64,000 nucleotides of DNA from Kitasatospora sp044457565 (GTDB taxonomy: Bacteria; Actinomycetota; Actinomycetes; Streptomycetales; Streptomycetaceae), in contig NZ_JBITGZ010000016.1 of assembly GCF_044457565.1 (NCBI RefSeq), forward strand, positions 1 through 64,000. The letters are read 5' to 3'. Of this stretch, positions 46,054 through 55,768 are shown piece by piece. The notes beneath the pieces were generated by a model, which did no database searches, was not told where the DNA came from, and saw only the letters and a list, made by a program, of their open reading frames with translations. Position 1 is the first letter of the stretch. The number at the start of each line of letters is the position of its first letter. The position numbers were made by a program, and so were the translations under genes.

Positions 46054-47571
46054 ATGGACCTTGAGGCCTTCCGCAAGCTCGCCGTCGACACACGGGTCAT
46101 TCCGGTCACCCGCCGGCTCCTCGCGGACGGCCTCACCCCCATCGGCCTCTACCGCAGCCTCGCGGGCGAGCGCCCCGGCACCTTCCTGCTGGAGTCGGCC
46201 GAGCAGGGCCGCAGTTGGTCCCGCTACTCCTTCGTCGGCGTACGCAGTGCCGCCACGCTGACCACCGGCCCGGACGGCGACGCCCGCTGGCTGGGCACCC
46301 CGCCGGTCGGCATCCCCACCACCGGTGACCCGCTCGTGGTGCTGCGCGCGGCGCTGGAGAAGCTGCACACGCCCCGCTCCGCCGAGGACCTCCCGCCGCT
46401 CACCGGCGGCCTGGTCGGCTACCTGGGCTACGACGTGGTCCGCCGGCTGGAGAAGCTCCCCGACCTCACCCCGGACGACCTGCGGCTGCCCGAGCTGACC
46501 ATGCTGCTGGCCACCGACCTCGCGGTGCTCGACCACGTGGACGGCACGGTGCTGCTGATCGCCAACGCCGTCAACCACAACGACCTGGCCAGCGGCGCGG
46601 ACGAGGCCTACGCGGACGCGGTGGCCCGGCTGGACGCGATGGAGGCCGAACTGCTGAAGCCGGTCGACCCGGGCCTGGCCACTTTCACCCCGACCGCCGC
46701 CGCCGAGGCCCGCTCGCCGTTCGGCGGGGCGCCCTACCGGGCGGCCGTGGAGGAGATCAAGGAGCGGATCCGGGCCGGCGAGGCGTTCCAGGTGGTGCCC
46801 TCGCAGCGCTTCGAGGCGCCCTGCCCGGCCTCCGCCCTGGACGTCTACCGGGTGCTGCGCACCACCAACCCGAGCCCGTACATGTACCTGTTCCGCTTCC
46901 CCGGACCGGACGGCACCGCGCAGGGTGGCTTCGACGTGGTCGGCTCCAGCCCGGAGGCCCTGGTGAAGGTCACCGACGGCGAGGCGATGGTGCACCCGAT
47001 CGCCGGCACCCGGCACCGCGGCGCCACCCCGCACGAGGACGCCGAGCTGGCCGCCGAGCTGCTGGCCGACCCCAAGGAGCGGGCCGAGCACCTGATGCTG
47101 GTCGACCTGGGCCGCAACGACCTCGGCCGGGTCTGCGAGCCGGGCAGTGTCGAGGTGGTCGACTTCATGTCGGTGGAGCGCTACAGCCATGTGATGCACA
47201 TCGTCTCGACGGTGACCGGGCGGGTCGGCGAGGGGCGGACGGCCTTCGACGTGCTCACCGCCTGCTTCCCCGCGGGCACTCTGTCCGGGGCCCCCAAGCC
47301 GCGCGCGATGCGGATCATCGAGGAGCTGGAGCCCACCCGCCGAGGCCTGTACGGCGGCTGCGTCGGCTACCTGGACTTCGCGGGGGACTGCGACACCGCC
47401 ATCGCGATCCGCACCGCGCTGCTGCGCGAGGGCACCGCGTACGTGCAGGCCGGCGCCGGTGTGGTCGCGGACTCCGATCCGCACAGCGAGGACACCGAGT
47501 GCCGTAACAAGGCGGCCGCGGTGCTGCGCGCCGTCGCGACGGCGGCCACCCTGAGGACGCCCCGGCTCTGA
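46054..47571 (+). CDS. trpE: anthranilate synthase component I
   Basis: Makes anthranilate from chorismate with ammonia from a TrpG partner encoded elsewhere. 505 aa. Seen: the allosteric Trp-binding motif F-L-L-E-S-A, G-G-F-D-V-V-G-S-S-P-E, H-P-I-A-G-T-R-x-R-G, and the catalytic A-G-T-L-S-G-A-P-K-P-R-A-M. Feedback inhibition by Trp is therefore expected. ATG 46054 matches the usual N terminus (M-D-L-E-A-F-R-K-L-A). No leader peptide with Trp codons is seen in the 99 bases after hisI, so attenuation is not supported here. Confidence 0.96.
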   Translation: MDLEAFRKLAVDTRVIPVTRRLLADGLTPIGLYRSLAGERPGTFLLESAEQGRSWSRYSFVGVRSAATLTTGPDGDARWLGTPPVGIPTTGDPLVVLRAALEKLHTPRSAEDLPPLTGGLVGYLGYDVVRRLEKLPDLTPDDLRLPELTMLLATDLAVLDHVDGTVLLIANAVNHNDLASGADEAYADAVARLDAMEAELLKPVDPGLATFTPTAAAEARSPFGGAPYRAAVEEIKERIRAGEAFQVVPSQRFEAPCPASALDVYRVLRTTNPSPYMYLFRFPGPDGTAQGGFDVVGSSPEALVKVTDGEAMVHPIAGTRHRGATPHEDAELAAELLADPKERAEHLMLVDLGRNDLGRVCEPGSVEVVDFMSVERYSHVMHIVSTVTGRVGEGRTAFDVLTACFPAGTLSGAPKPRAMRIIEELEPTRRGLYGGCVGYLDFAGDCDTAIAIRTALLREGTAYVQAGAGVVADSDPHSEDTECRNKAAAVLRAVATAATLRTPRL

Positions 47572-47580
47572 GCCGGCCGT

Positions 47581-47619
47581 GCCGGGGTGTGGAGCTGTGG
47601 CCGCCGCCACCACCCCGGC
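47581..47619 (+). terminator. possible terminator of trpE
   Basis: GCCGGGGTGTGG pairs with CCACCACCCCGGC with one bulged base, ten bases after the trpE stop. Confidence 0.45.
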
Positions 47620-47644
47620 GGTCCCGGCGGGGGTGGGCGTCAGG

Positions 47645-47650
47645 GATAGT
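47645..47650 (+). promoter_or_regulatory. -10 element, leaderless start of the Trp-region membrane gene
   Basis: GATAGT six bases before GTG 47657, with no ribosome binding site. Confidence 0.4.
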
Positions 47651-47656
47651 GGACGG

Positions 47657-48301
47657 GTGAGCGTACCCCCCGCATCCCGTACCGAAGAGCCGGCCGAGCA
47701 GGGCCCGGCGGCCGCCAGAGCCGCGGGCCGGCGCACCCTGGGCCTGATGCTGCTGCTGACGGTGCTCGGCGCCGTCCTGGTGCTGACGGCGGTCGGCCGG
47801 GTCTGGGCGCAGGGCCGGGTGGGCGGTGCGAGCGGCGGGACGCTGGAGGTCTCCGCGACCGGCAGCGGCATCTCCGGCCTGCCGGGCGGGCTGGCGCTGG
47901 TCGCGCTGGCGGCGGCGGTGGCGGTGTTCGCGGTGCGCGGCGCGGGCCGGACGGCGGTCGGGGTGCTGGTGGTGCTGGCCGGTCTCGCGGCGGCGGCCGG
48001 CGCGGCCGCGGGGGCGGGCGACGTGGCGGCGCTGCACGCGGAGGCGGCCCGCAAGCTGGCGCTGACCGGCGCGCAGGCCGGGCAGGTCACCCACACCGGG
48101 TGGCCGTGGGCGGCGTTGGCCGGTGGCCTGCTGCTGGCCATGGCGGGGCTGCTGACCGTACGCTTCGGCGCGGCCTGGCCCGCGATGGGCAGCCGGTACG
48201 AGGCCCCCACCCGCAAGGCCCCCGCGAGGGCCGCCGACACCCCCGCCGACCTGTGGAAGGCGCTGGACCGCGGCGAGGACCCGACCGAGCAGCCGGCCTG
48301 A
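47657..48301 (+). CDS. Trp-operon-associated membrane protein (TIGR02234-like)
   Basis: 214 aa with four predicted helices: L-M-L-L-L-T-V-L-G-A-V-L-V-L-T near residue 30, two in the middle, and W-A-A-L-A-G-G-L-L-L-A near 155. The C terminus is hydrophilic and contains D-L-W-K-A-L-D-R-G-E-D-P-T, a tail I associate with this actinobacterial family. The family is always reported near trp genes, but no function is known. It is separated from trpE by a weak hairpin and has its own -10 element. Confidence 0.85.
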   Translation: MSVPPASRTEEPAEQGPAAARAAGRRTLGLMLLLTVLGAVLVLTAVGRVWAQGRVGGASGGTLEVSATGSGISGLPGGLALVALAAAVAVFAVRGAGRTAVGVLVVLAGLAAAAGAAAGAGDVAALHAEAARKLALTGAQAGQVTHTGWPWAALAGGLLLAMAGLLTVRFGAAWPAMGSRYEAPTRKAPARAADTPADLWKALDRGEDPTEQPA

Positions 48302-48477
48302 GTGCCGACGCCGGGCCCGCCCGCCCGGGCGGCCGGCCGGGCACACGCCTACTGTGAGCCGATAGACGGCGGACCCCCTTTGGGGAACGCGGTGACGGCC
48401 CGGCACAATGGAACACGTCAACCCGCCAGGAGCCCGCAAGCCCGGCCGGGAACCTGAGATACCGAGGAGCACGTCAG

Positions 48478-48735
48478 ATGTCGGCAGCAGCACACGGCCA
48501 CACCCCCGCCGCCTGGACCGGCGTGAGCATCGCCTTCGTCGGCTTCACCATCAGCGGTGTGGCGATGATCATCCCGTCGGTGCTGCTGGTCTGGGCCGGC
48601 TTCGCGGTGGTCCTGGCCGCAGGTGTGGTCGGCAAGGCGATGTCGATGGCCGGCATGGGCAAGCAGCCCAGCCCGCACTACGAGACCACCACCGTCCCGG
48701 CCGCCGAGCAGCGGGCCGCCGTCGCCGCCCACTGA
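48478..48735 (+). CDS. HGxxPAAW-family small membrane protein
   Basis: 85 aa. The name-giving motif H-G-H-T-P-A-A-W is at residues 6-13. Two hydrophobic helices follow (about 14-33 and 36-53), then a hydrophilic Ala/Glu tail. ATG 48478 has GAGGAGC nine bases upstream. It is conserved in the actinobacterial trp region by my recollection. No function is known. A strong terminator follows. Confidence 0.85.
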   Translation: MSAAAHGHTPAAWTGVSIAFVGFTISGVAMIIPSVLLVWAGFAVVLAAGVVGKAMSMAGMGKQPSPHYETTTVPAAEQRAAVAAH

Positions 48736-48760
48736 GGCCGCGCACACCTGGACGTACTCC

Positions 48761-48789
48761 GGAACGGCGGGCGCCACGCCCGCCGTTCC
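48761..48789 (+). terminator. strong terminator with T-run after the HGxxPAAW gene
   Basis: Perfect 13-bp stem GGAACGGCGGGCG / CGCCCGCCGTTCC with loop CCA, followed by GCTTTTG. It is the most canonical terminator of the window. Confidence 0.85.
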
Positions 48790-48819
48790 GCTTTTGGGCT
48801 TCACCGCGCCGCCCGGGGG

Positions 48820-48825
48820 CAGAAT
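48820..48825 (+). promoter_or_regulatory. -10 element of the DUF2752 gene
   Basis: CAGAAT seven bases before GTG 48833. It lies after a strong terminator, so this gene needs its own promoter. Confidence 0.35.
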
Positions 48826-48832
48826 CGGCAGG

Positions 48833-49276
48833 GTGAACGTCGCCCCAGCCGCCCCGGCGCCCCGGCCCTCCGCAGCGCGCAGGCTCGGCCGCCCGCTGGC
48901 CGCCCTCGCCGCGGTGGCCGTGCCCACCCTGTACGTCGCCGTGGTGGACCCGAACGACCCTGGCCACTACCCGACCTGCCCGGTGCTCCGGGCGACGGGC
49001 TGGTGGTGCCCGGGCTGCGGCGGACTGCGCTGCGTCCACGCGCTCACCCACGGCGACCTGCTCACCGCCCTGCACGACAACCTGCTCGTGGTGGCGTTCG
49101 GTGCCGTCCTGGCGGTGCTGTGGCTGCGCTGGCTCTGGGCCGCGGTGACCGGCTCCCGCCCGCCCGCGGCGGCGCTCGGCGGACGACGGGCCGTCGCGGT
49201 GGCCGTGCTGCTGGTGCTCTTCATGGCCGTACGCAACCTGCCGATCGGAGCCGGGCTGGCACCGCCCTCGGTCTGA
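48833..49276 (+). CDS. DUF2752 membrane protein
   Basis: 147 aa. Seen: the DUF2752 signature C-P-V-L-R-A-T-G-W-W-C-P-G-C-G-G-L-R (a Cys, then C-P-G-C-G) between the first and second of three predicted helices, followed by H-A-L-T-H-G-D-L. The conserved Cys cluster could be a redox or metal site on the outer face. No function is established. It lies between the Trp-region membrane genes and trpC. Bases 49277-49503 hold a TACCAT that could be a -10 for trpC. Confidence 0.85.
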   Translation: MNVAPAAPAPRPSAARRLGRPLAALAAVAVPTLYVAVVDPNDPGHYPTCPVLRATGWWCPGCGGLRCVHALTHGDLLTALHDNLLVVAFGAVLAVLWLRWLWAAVTGSRPPAAALGGRRAVAVAVLLVLFMAVRNLPIGAGLAPPSV

Positions 49277-49503
49277 GACCCGCCCGCCCGGCGGTCCGCT
49301 CCGCGAGACGCGCGCCGGGTGGATGCGCCCTGCGCTCCCCGGTGCCGATACCATCGAAGTGCCAACGGGGGTGTACGACCACAGAATCCTCACCGATCTG
49401 TGTGAACACCTGCCGAGGGCTCGACTGGACTGCCAGGCCGGGAGGACCGCAGGTCACCCCGGCTCATAGCTAGCAGAACTAGCAGAATGATGGGGGCGCC
49501 CGC

Positions 49504-50316
49504 GTGAGTGTGCTCGACGAGATCATCGACGGGGTCCGCGAGGACCTCGCAGAGCGACAGGCCCGGGTATCCCTGGACGAGCTCAAGGAGCTCGCCGCCA
49601 GGGCCCCCGACGCCAAGGACGGCGTGGCCGCGCTGCGCGGCGACGGTGTGCGGGTGATCTGTGAGGTCAAGCGCTCCAGCCCGTCCAAGGGCGCGCTGGC
49701 CGCGATCGCCGACCCGGCCGCCCTGGCCCGGGACTACGCGGCCGGGGGCGCGGCCGCGATCAGCGTGCTGACCGAGCAGCGCCGCTTCGGCGGGTCGCTG
49801 GCCGACCTGGACACCGTCCGGGCCGCGGTGGACACCCCGCTGCTGCGCAAGGACTTCATCGTCACCGCCTACCAGCTCTGGGAGGCCCGCGCCCACGGCG
49901 CCGACCTCGCACTGCTGATCGTCGCGGCCCTCGACCAGCCGGCCCTGGTGTCGCTGATCGAGCGCGCCGAGTCGATCGGTCTCACCCCGCTGGTCGAGGT
50001 GCACGACGAGGAGGAGATCGCCCGCGCGGTCGACGCCGGCGCGAAGATCATCGGGGTGAACGCCCGTAACCTCAAGACCCTTGAGGTGGACCGCAACACC
50101 TTCGGCAACGTCGTCGACGCCATCCCCGCACACATCGTCAAGGTGGCGGAGTCCGGCGTACGCGGCCCGCACGACCTGATCGCCTACGCCAACCTCGGCG
50201 CCGACGCGGTGCTGGTCGGCGAGTCCCTGGTGACCGGCAAGGACCCCAAGGCGGCCGTGGCCGACCTGGTGGCCGCCGGCGCCCACCCCGCCCTGCGCAA
50301 CACCGGACGGGGCTGA
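49504..50316 (+). CDS. trpC: indole-3-glycerol phosphate synthase
   Basis: TIM barrel closing the indole ring. 270 aa. Seen: I-C-E-V-K-R-S-S-P-S-K-G (catalytic Lys and phosphate contact), L-L-R-K-D-F-I-V, G-V-N-A-R-N-L-K-T and V-A-E-S-G-V. It is not fused to TrpF; PriA supplies that activity. GTG 49504 follows a G-rich weak ribosome binding site. It is the first gene of trpC-trpM-trpB-trpA. Confidence 0.97.
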   Translation: MSVLDEIIDGVREDLAERQARVSLDELKELAARAPDAKDGVAALRGDGVRVICEVKRSSPSKGALAAIADPAALARDYAAGGAAAISVLTEQRRFGGSLADLDTVRAAVDTPLLRKDFIVTAYQLWEARAHGADLALLIVAALDQPALVSLIERAESIGLTPLVEVHDEEEIARAVDAGAKIIGVNARNLKTLEVDRNTFGNVVDAIPAHIVKVAESGVRGPHDLIAYANLGADAVLVGESLVTGKDPKAAVADLVAAGAHPALRNTGRG

Positions 50317-50326
50317 ACCCGCGGCC

Positions 50327-50476
50327 ATGTCGATCGCCACCCGCCTCGCCCCCGGCTGCCGCCCGCGCGGCTGCCGCGCGCCCGCACGCCGGGTGCTCGG
50401 GCGGCGGGTGCGGTACGTGATCGGCTGCGAGCCCGGCCAGGTGCAGGGCCGCCGATGGCGCAGGACGCACGGCTGA
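50327..50476 (+). CDS. trpM: TrpM-like small basic protein
   Basis: 49 codons after a 10-base gap from trpC. The product is very basic: G-C-R-P-R-G-C-R-A-P-A-R-R-V near the start, then R-V-R-Y-V-I-G-C-E-P-G-Q-V in the middle, with three Cys. It lies exactly where S. coelicolor has trpM (trpX), a small protein reported to modulate Trp synthesis and differentiation, and the Arg-rich core agrees with my memory of it. The N terminus M-S-I-A-T-R-L-A is not clearly conserved. It ends 46 bases before trpB. Identification rests on synteny and residue pattern. Confidence 0.75.
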   Translation: MSIATRLAPGCRPRGCRAPARRVLGRRVRYVIGCEPGQVQGRRWRRTHG

Positions 50477-50522
50477 GAAGCCGTTCCACGTCACTGCAGT
50501 CATCTCTCAGAAGGACTTCACC

Positions 50523-51773
<1,251 letters not shown>

Positions 51774-51775
51774 CC

Positions 51776-52582
51776 ATGGCTTCGAAGCTCAGCGAGACCC
51801 TGGCCGCCGCCAAGGCGGACAACCGCGCCGCGCTGATCGGGTACCTCCCGGCCGGCTTCCCCAGCGTCGAGGGCGGCATCAAGGCCGTCCGCGCGCTGGT
51901 CGAGGGCGGCTGCGACATCGTCGAGGTCGGCCTGCCGCACTCCGACCCGGTGCTGGACGGTCCGACCATCCAGACCGCCGACGACATCGCGCTGCGCGGC
52001 GGCGTCAGGATCAAGGACGTGCTGCGCACCGTCGCCGAGGTGGCCGCCGAGACGGACGCCCCGGTCCTGGTGATGACCTACTGGAACCCGGTCGACCGCT
52101 ACGGCGTCGCCCGGTTCGCCGCCGACCTGGCCGCCGCCGGGGGAGCGGGCTGCATCCTGCCGGACCTCCCGGTGGAGGAGTCCGAGGAGTGGCGCAAGGC
52201 TGCCGGTGAGCACGGCCTGGACACCGTCTTCGTGGTCGCCCCGAGCAGTACCGGCCCCCGCCTGGCCGAGGTCACGGCCGCCGGCACCGGCTTCGTCTAC
52301 GCCGCCGCGGTGATGGGCGTCACCGGCACCCGCGCCCAGGTCGGCAACCTCGCCGAGGACCTGGTCGCCCGCACCCGCGCCACCACCGACCTGCCGGTCT
52401 GCGTCGGCCTCGGGGTCTCCACCGCCGCCCAGGCGGCCCAGGTCGCGGCCTTCGCCGACGGCGTCATCGTCGGCTCCGCGTTCGTCCAGCGGATCCTGGA
52501 CGCGGACGGCGACGAGGACACCGCCCTCGCGGCCGTCCGCACCCTGGCCGGCGAACTCGCCGCGGGCGTCCGCCGCCGCTAG
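51776..52582 (+). CDS. trpA: tryptophan synthase alpha chain
   Basis: Releases indole from indole-3-glycerol phosphate and passes it to TrpB. 268 aa. Seen: I-G-Y-L-P-A-G-F-P, C-D-I-V-E-V-G-L-P-H-S-D-P (catalytic Glu), M-T-Y-W-N-P-V and G-V-T-G-T-R, then the phosphate-binding V-G-L-G-V-S and V-G-S-A. It starts two bases after the trpB stop, which fits the tight alpha-beta stoichiometry. A strong hairpin ends the operon. Confidence 0.98.
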   Translation: MASKLSETLAAAKADNRAALIGYLPAGFPSVEGGIKAVRALVEGGCDIVEVGLPHSDPVLDGPTIQTADDIALRGGVRIKDVLRTVAEVAAETDAPVLVMTYWNPVDRYGVARFAADLAAAGGAGCILPDLPVEESEEWRKAAGEHGLDTVFVVAPSSTGPRLAEVTAAGTGFVYAAAVMGVTGTRAQVGNLAEDLVARTRATTDLPVCVGLGVSTAAQAAQVAAFADGVIVGSAFVQRILDADGDEDTALAAVRTLAGELAAGVRRR

Positions 52583-52600
52583 TTCCCGCTGCACCACCCG

Positions 52601-52637
52601 ACGGCCCGCCCCTCCACCGGCTGGAGGGGCGGGCCGT
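52601..52637 (+). terminator. terminator of the trp operon
   Basis: Perfect 16-bp stem ACGGCCCGCCCCTCCA / TGGAGGGGCGGGCCGT with a 5-base loop, 18 bases after trpA. Confidence 0.85.
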
Positions 52638-52822
52638 CGCGTCGCCGCCCGCCCCGGGCGGTGCGTCGGCGAAGGCGGACTGCACCCGTACGGGTGAAGA
52701 GCGGGCGTGCGACACATCAGGGGCGGTTGACCGGCGTTGAGTGGAGGGATGACTCATCGGTGCCGACCGACACCCGTCGTTCGCGCACTCCTGCGCCGTC
52801 AACGCGATCGAAGGGCCCGCCC

Positions 52823-53080
52823 GTGCCGTGTCTTCGCCGAGCAGTCCTTCTCCGGGCCGCCGCTGCCGTACTGGCGTTGAGCGCCGCGGTGGGAGCGCAC
52901 GCCACAGTCGGACACGCGCTGGTCAAGAGGGGTGCGGAGCGTGCCGAGCGGGACGCGTTCCGGTGCGCGGAGGCGGCCCGGGCGGTCGCGGCCACCCGGG
53001 CGCAGCGTTCTCTCGGGGAGGGGCGCACGAGCCTGCTGGAGCCGACCCGCCCCGCTTCCTGCGGGCTGGGCCGGCGGTAG
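52823..53080 (+). CDS. possible small secreted protein
   Basis: A GTG-started frame of 85 codons with a basic start (C-L-R-R), a hydrophobic stretch (V-L-L-R-A-A-A-A-V-L-A-L-S-A-A-V) and a possible signal cleavage at A-H-A. An Arg/Glu/Ala-rich body with two Cys follows. It is the only candidate gene in the 620 bases between trpA and the DoxX-like gene. GAAGGG lies 7 bases upstream. I do not recognise it; high GC can create such frames by chance. The rest of 52638-53202 holds AT-richer sequence around 53101-53130 that may be a promoter. Confidence 0.3.
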   Translation: MPCLRRAVLLRAAAAVLALSAAVGAHATVGHALVKRGAERAERDAFRCAEAARAVAATRAQRSLGEGRTSLLEPTRPASCGLGRR

Positions 53081-53202
53081 CCGGGGGGACGGGCACGGTC
53101 AAATCCTCACTCTTTCGGCTTAATTCGCGAATGTGGAGGAACCAGCCCTCGTCCCCTACGGTTCCCCAGGAAGCGTGAGCCAGGTACCGAAGGGGGCATT
53201 CG

Positions 53203-53718
53203 ATGCTCTATCAGCAGACTGCCGCTCCGCGCGCGGAGAGCGCGCTGCGGCGGGTGGTCGACGGGTCGGCGACCGACTGGATCGGCGTGGTCGTCCGTCT
53301 GGCCCTGGCGGTGGTCTGGGGCTGGGCGGGGCTGGCCAAGATCTCCGATCCGGCGGAGGCCGCCCAGGCGGTGCGAGCGTACGAGATCCTCCCCGAGTCC
53401 CTGGTCAAGCCGGTCGGCTACGCGCTGCCCTTCCTGGAGCTGGCACTCGCCCTGCTGCTGGTGATCGGGCTCGGGGTGCGGATCGTGGCCGGGGTCTCCG
53501 CGCTGCTGCTGCTCGCCTTCATCGCGGGGATCGCCTCCGCCTGGGCCCGAGGCATCTCGATCGACTGCGGCTGCTTCGGTGGCGGCGGCGCGGTCGACGC
53601 CTCGAAGACCGAGTACCTCCAGGAGATCTCCCGTGACACCGGCTTTCTGATCCTGGCCGCCTGGCTGGTGTACCGGCCCCGCACCAAGCTGTCCGCCGAC
53701 GCCTGGCTGGCGAGCTGA
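53203..53718 (+). CDS. MauE/DoxX-family membrane protein
   Basis: 171 aa with four helices: V-V-R-L-A-L-A-V-V-W-G-W near residue 30, then about 75-95, 98-115 and 140-155. A redox-like Cys pair I-D-C-G-C-F-G-G (Cys122, Cys124) lies between the third and fourth helices. MauE/DoxX proteins support disulfide or thiol chemistry at the membrane. The next gene encodes a membrane-anchored DsbA-like protein, so this is probably its electron partner. ATG 53203 is preceded by GAAGGGGG. Confidence 0.85.
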   Translation: MLYQQTAAPRAESALRRVVDGSATDWIGVVVRLALAVVWGWAGLAKISDPAEAAQAVRAYEILPESLVKPVGYALPFLELALALLLVIGLGVRIVAGVSALLLLAFIAGIASAWARGISIDCGCFGGGGAVDASKTEYLQEISRDTGFLILAAWLVYRPRTKLSADAWLAS

Positions 53719-53752
53719 CCGCTCGTCGCCCGACCCCCTGGATGTCCAGAAC

Positions 53753-54634
53753 ATGAGCGAGTCCAGCACCATGAGTGAGAAGAACCGAGAAGGCAAGCGC
53801 ACTGCCCGGGAGCGGATGCAGCAGGAGCGGGAGGCCGAGGAGGCCAGGTCCAAGCGGACCAGGAAGCTGGTGGTCGGCGGTGTCGTGCTCGCGGTGATCG
53901 CCGCCGCCGTGGTGGTCGGTGTGGTGGTGCAGAACCAGCGGTCCAAGCCCGAGACCCCGATGGCCGCCCCGGCCGGCGCGATCGGTGACAAGAACCTGGT
54001 CATCCCGGACGGGGCCGCCGACGCGCCGGCCGTCCTCACCGTCTACGAGGACCCGCGCTGCCCGGCCTGCGGCGCCTTCGAGCGCGAGTTCTCGCCGACC
54101 ATCGACCAGCTCGAGGACCAGGGCAAGATCCGCGGCAACTACCACATCGTGTCGTTCATCGACCGTGCCGTGCCGGGCAAGGGCTCCAGGAACGGCGCCA
54201 ACGCCCTGGCCTGCGCCCAGGACGCCGGGCACTTCCGGGACTACCACGACGTGCTGTACCGCAACCAGCCGAGCGAGGGCAACGACGCGTTCGGGGACAA
54301 GGCGGTGCTGATCAACCTCGCCAAGCAGGTCGACGGGCTGGACACACCCGCCTTCGAGGCGTGCGTCAACACCAACAAGTACGGCGGGTGGGTCTCGGCG
54401 GTGCAGCAGGACTTCGACAAGACCGGTTACAAGTCGACGCCGACCGTGCTGCTCAACGGCCAGCCGATCTACCCCAAGAACGACACCGAGGCGATCACCC
54501 CGACGAACCTGGTGAAGTGGGTCGACGCCGCAAACCAGGGCAAGACGCTCGGCAAGACCGGCTCGAACGGCCAGAGCCCGGCGCCCAGCACCACGGCCGC
54601 GGAGACCAACAACCCTTCGCCGACCGCAGGCTGA
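53753..54634 (+). CDS. DsbA-like thioredoxin-fold protein, membrane-anchored
   Basis: 293 aa. A charged N terminus (K-R-T-A-R-E-R-M-Q-Q-E-R), one transmembrane helix (about 42-62), then an extracytoplasmic thioredoxin-4/DsbA domain. It has active site C-P-A-C (Cys103-Cys106) and the cis-Pro loop K-S-T-P-T-V-L-L-N-G. The Ser/Thr/Pro-rich tail may cross the wall. The likely job is forming or rearranging disulfides in exported proteins, with the MauE/DoxX protein upstream (34 bases) supplying oxidising power. ATG 53753 or 53771 are both possible starts. Confidence 0.88.
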   Translation: MSESSTMSEKNREGKRTARERMQQEREAEEARSKRTRKLVVGGVVLAVIAAAVVVGVVVQNQRSKPETPMAAPAGAIGDKNLVIPDGAADAPAVLTVYEDPRCPACGAFEREFSPTIDQLEDQGKIRGNYHIVSFIDRAVPGKGSRNGANALACAQDAGHFRDYHDVLYRNQPSEGNDAFGDKAVLINLAKQVDGLDTPAFEACVNTNKYGGWVSAVQQDFDKTGYKSTPTVLLNGQPIYPKNDTEAITPTNLVKWVDAANQGKTLGKTGSNGQSPAPSTTAAETNNPSPTAG

Positions 54635-54659
54635 CCGCCTCACCGACGGCCGTCGCGTC

Positions 54660-54686
54660 GGCTCCACCCCGCCTGGGGGTGGGGCC
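54660..54686 (+). terminator. hairpin after the DsbA-like gene
   Basis: GGCTCCACCCC pairs with GGGGTGGGGCC (one G-T pair) around a 5-base loop. Confidence 0.5.
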
Positions 54687-54765
54687 GGCGGCGCGGCCGG
54701 CGGCGCGAGAAATCCGGGTGCTGGCGGCTGAGCCCGGCGCCGGACACGGTAGCGTCGGACGTGCC

Positions 54766-55749
54766 ATGGATATCGCTTACATTCCGAGCCCGTCGCGGGG
54801 CGTCCTGTACCTCGGGCCGATCCCGCTGCGCGCGTACGCCTTCTGCATCATCATCGGTGTCGTCGTGGCCGTCTGGCTCGGCAGCAAGCGCTGGGTCGCC
54901 CGGGGCGGCGCCAAGCACACGGTCGGCGACATCGCCGTCTGGGCCGTGCCGTTCGGCCTGGTCGGCGGCCGCCTCTACCACGTGATCACCGACAACCAGC
55001 TGTACTTCGGGGAGGGCAAGAACCCCTGGAACGCCTTCAAGATCTGGGAGGGGGGCCTGGGGATCTGGGGGGCGATCGCGCTCGGCGCGGTCGGTGCCTG
55101 GATCGGCTGCCGCCGCCGGGGCGTGCCACTGCCGGCGTACGCGGACGCCATCGCGCCGGGCATCGCGCTCGCGCAGGCCTGCGGCCGCTGGGGCAACTGG
55201 TTCAACCAGGAGCTGTACGGCCGGGAGACGACGCTCCCCTGGGGCCTGGAGATCGACAAGACCCTGCCGAACGGCCAGGTGGTCACCGGGATCTACCACC
55301 CGACCTTCCTGTACGAGTCGCTCTGGTGCGTAGGTGTCGCGCTGCTGGTGATCTGGGCCGACCGCCGCTTCACCCTCGGCCACGGCCGCGCCTTCGCGCT
55401 GTACGTCGCGGCGTACACGGTGGGCCGGTTCTGGACGGAGTGGCTGCGGATCGATGAGGCCCACACCTTCCTGGGCCTGCGGCTCAACGACTGGACGGCG
55501 ATCTTCCTGTTCCTCGCCGCCGTCGCCTACCTGGTGATCGTCGGCCGTACGCGGCCGGGCCGTGAGGCCCCGGACTCCATCGACCCGGCGGCCAGGGCCG
55601 TGGACGGCCCGGCGGAGGAGGGCGCGGACGGCGCCGAGGCCGGCGCGAAGAGTGCTCCGGCCGCCGAGGGCGTGGCCGAACCCGATGCGCAGGCCCCGGC
55701 CGACGCTCCCGCCGACTCCACCGGGACGGACCTGAAGAACCCGTCCTGA
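54766..55749 (+). CDS. lgt: prolipoprotein diacylglyceryl transferase
   Basis: Adds diacylglycerol to the lipobox Cys, the step before LspA. 327 aa, seven predicted helices. Seen: I-P-S-P-S-R-G near the start, L-R-A-Y-A-F-C-I-I-I-G, the Lgt signature G-R-W-G-N-W-F-N-Q-E-L-Y-G, and H-P-T-F-L-Y-E-S-L-W. A hydrophilic Ala/Asp/Glu tail of about 65 residues is typical of Streptomyces Lgt. ATG 54766 is supported by homology; a TAGCGT at 54750-54755 would give an almost leaderless message. Confidence 0.97.
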   Translation: MDIAYIPSPSRGVLYLGPIPLRAYAFCIIIGVVVAVWLGSKRWVARGGAKHTVGDIAVWAVPFGLVGGRLYHVITDNQLYFGEGKNPWNAFKIWEGGLGIWGAIALGAVGAWIGCRRRGVPLPAYADAIAPGIALAQACGRWGNWFNQELYGRETTLPWGLEIDKTLPNGQVVTGIYHPTFLYESLWCVGVALLVIWADRRFTLGHGRAFALYVAAYTVGRFWTEWLRIDEAHTFLGLRLNDWTAIFLFLAAVAYLVIVGRTRPGREAPDSIDPAARAVDGPAEEGADGAEAGAKSAPAAEGVAEPDAQAPADAPADSTGTDLKNPS

Positions 55750-55768
55750 CCTGCGCTTTCACCAGGAT

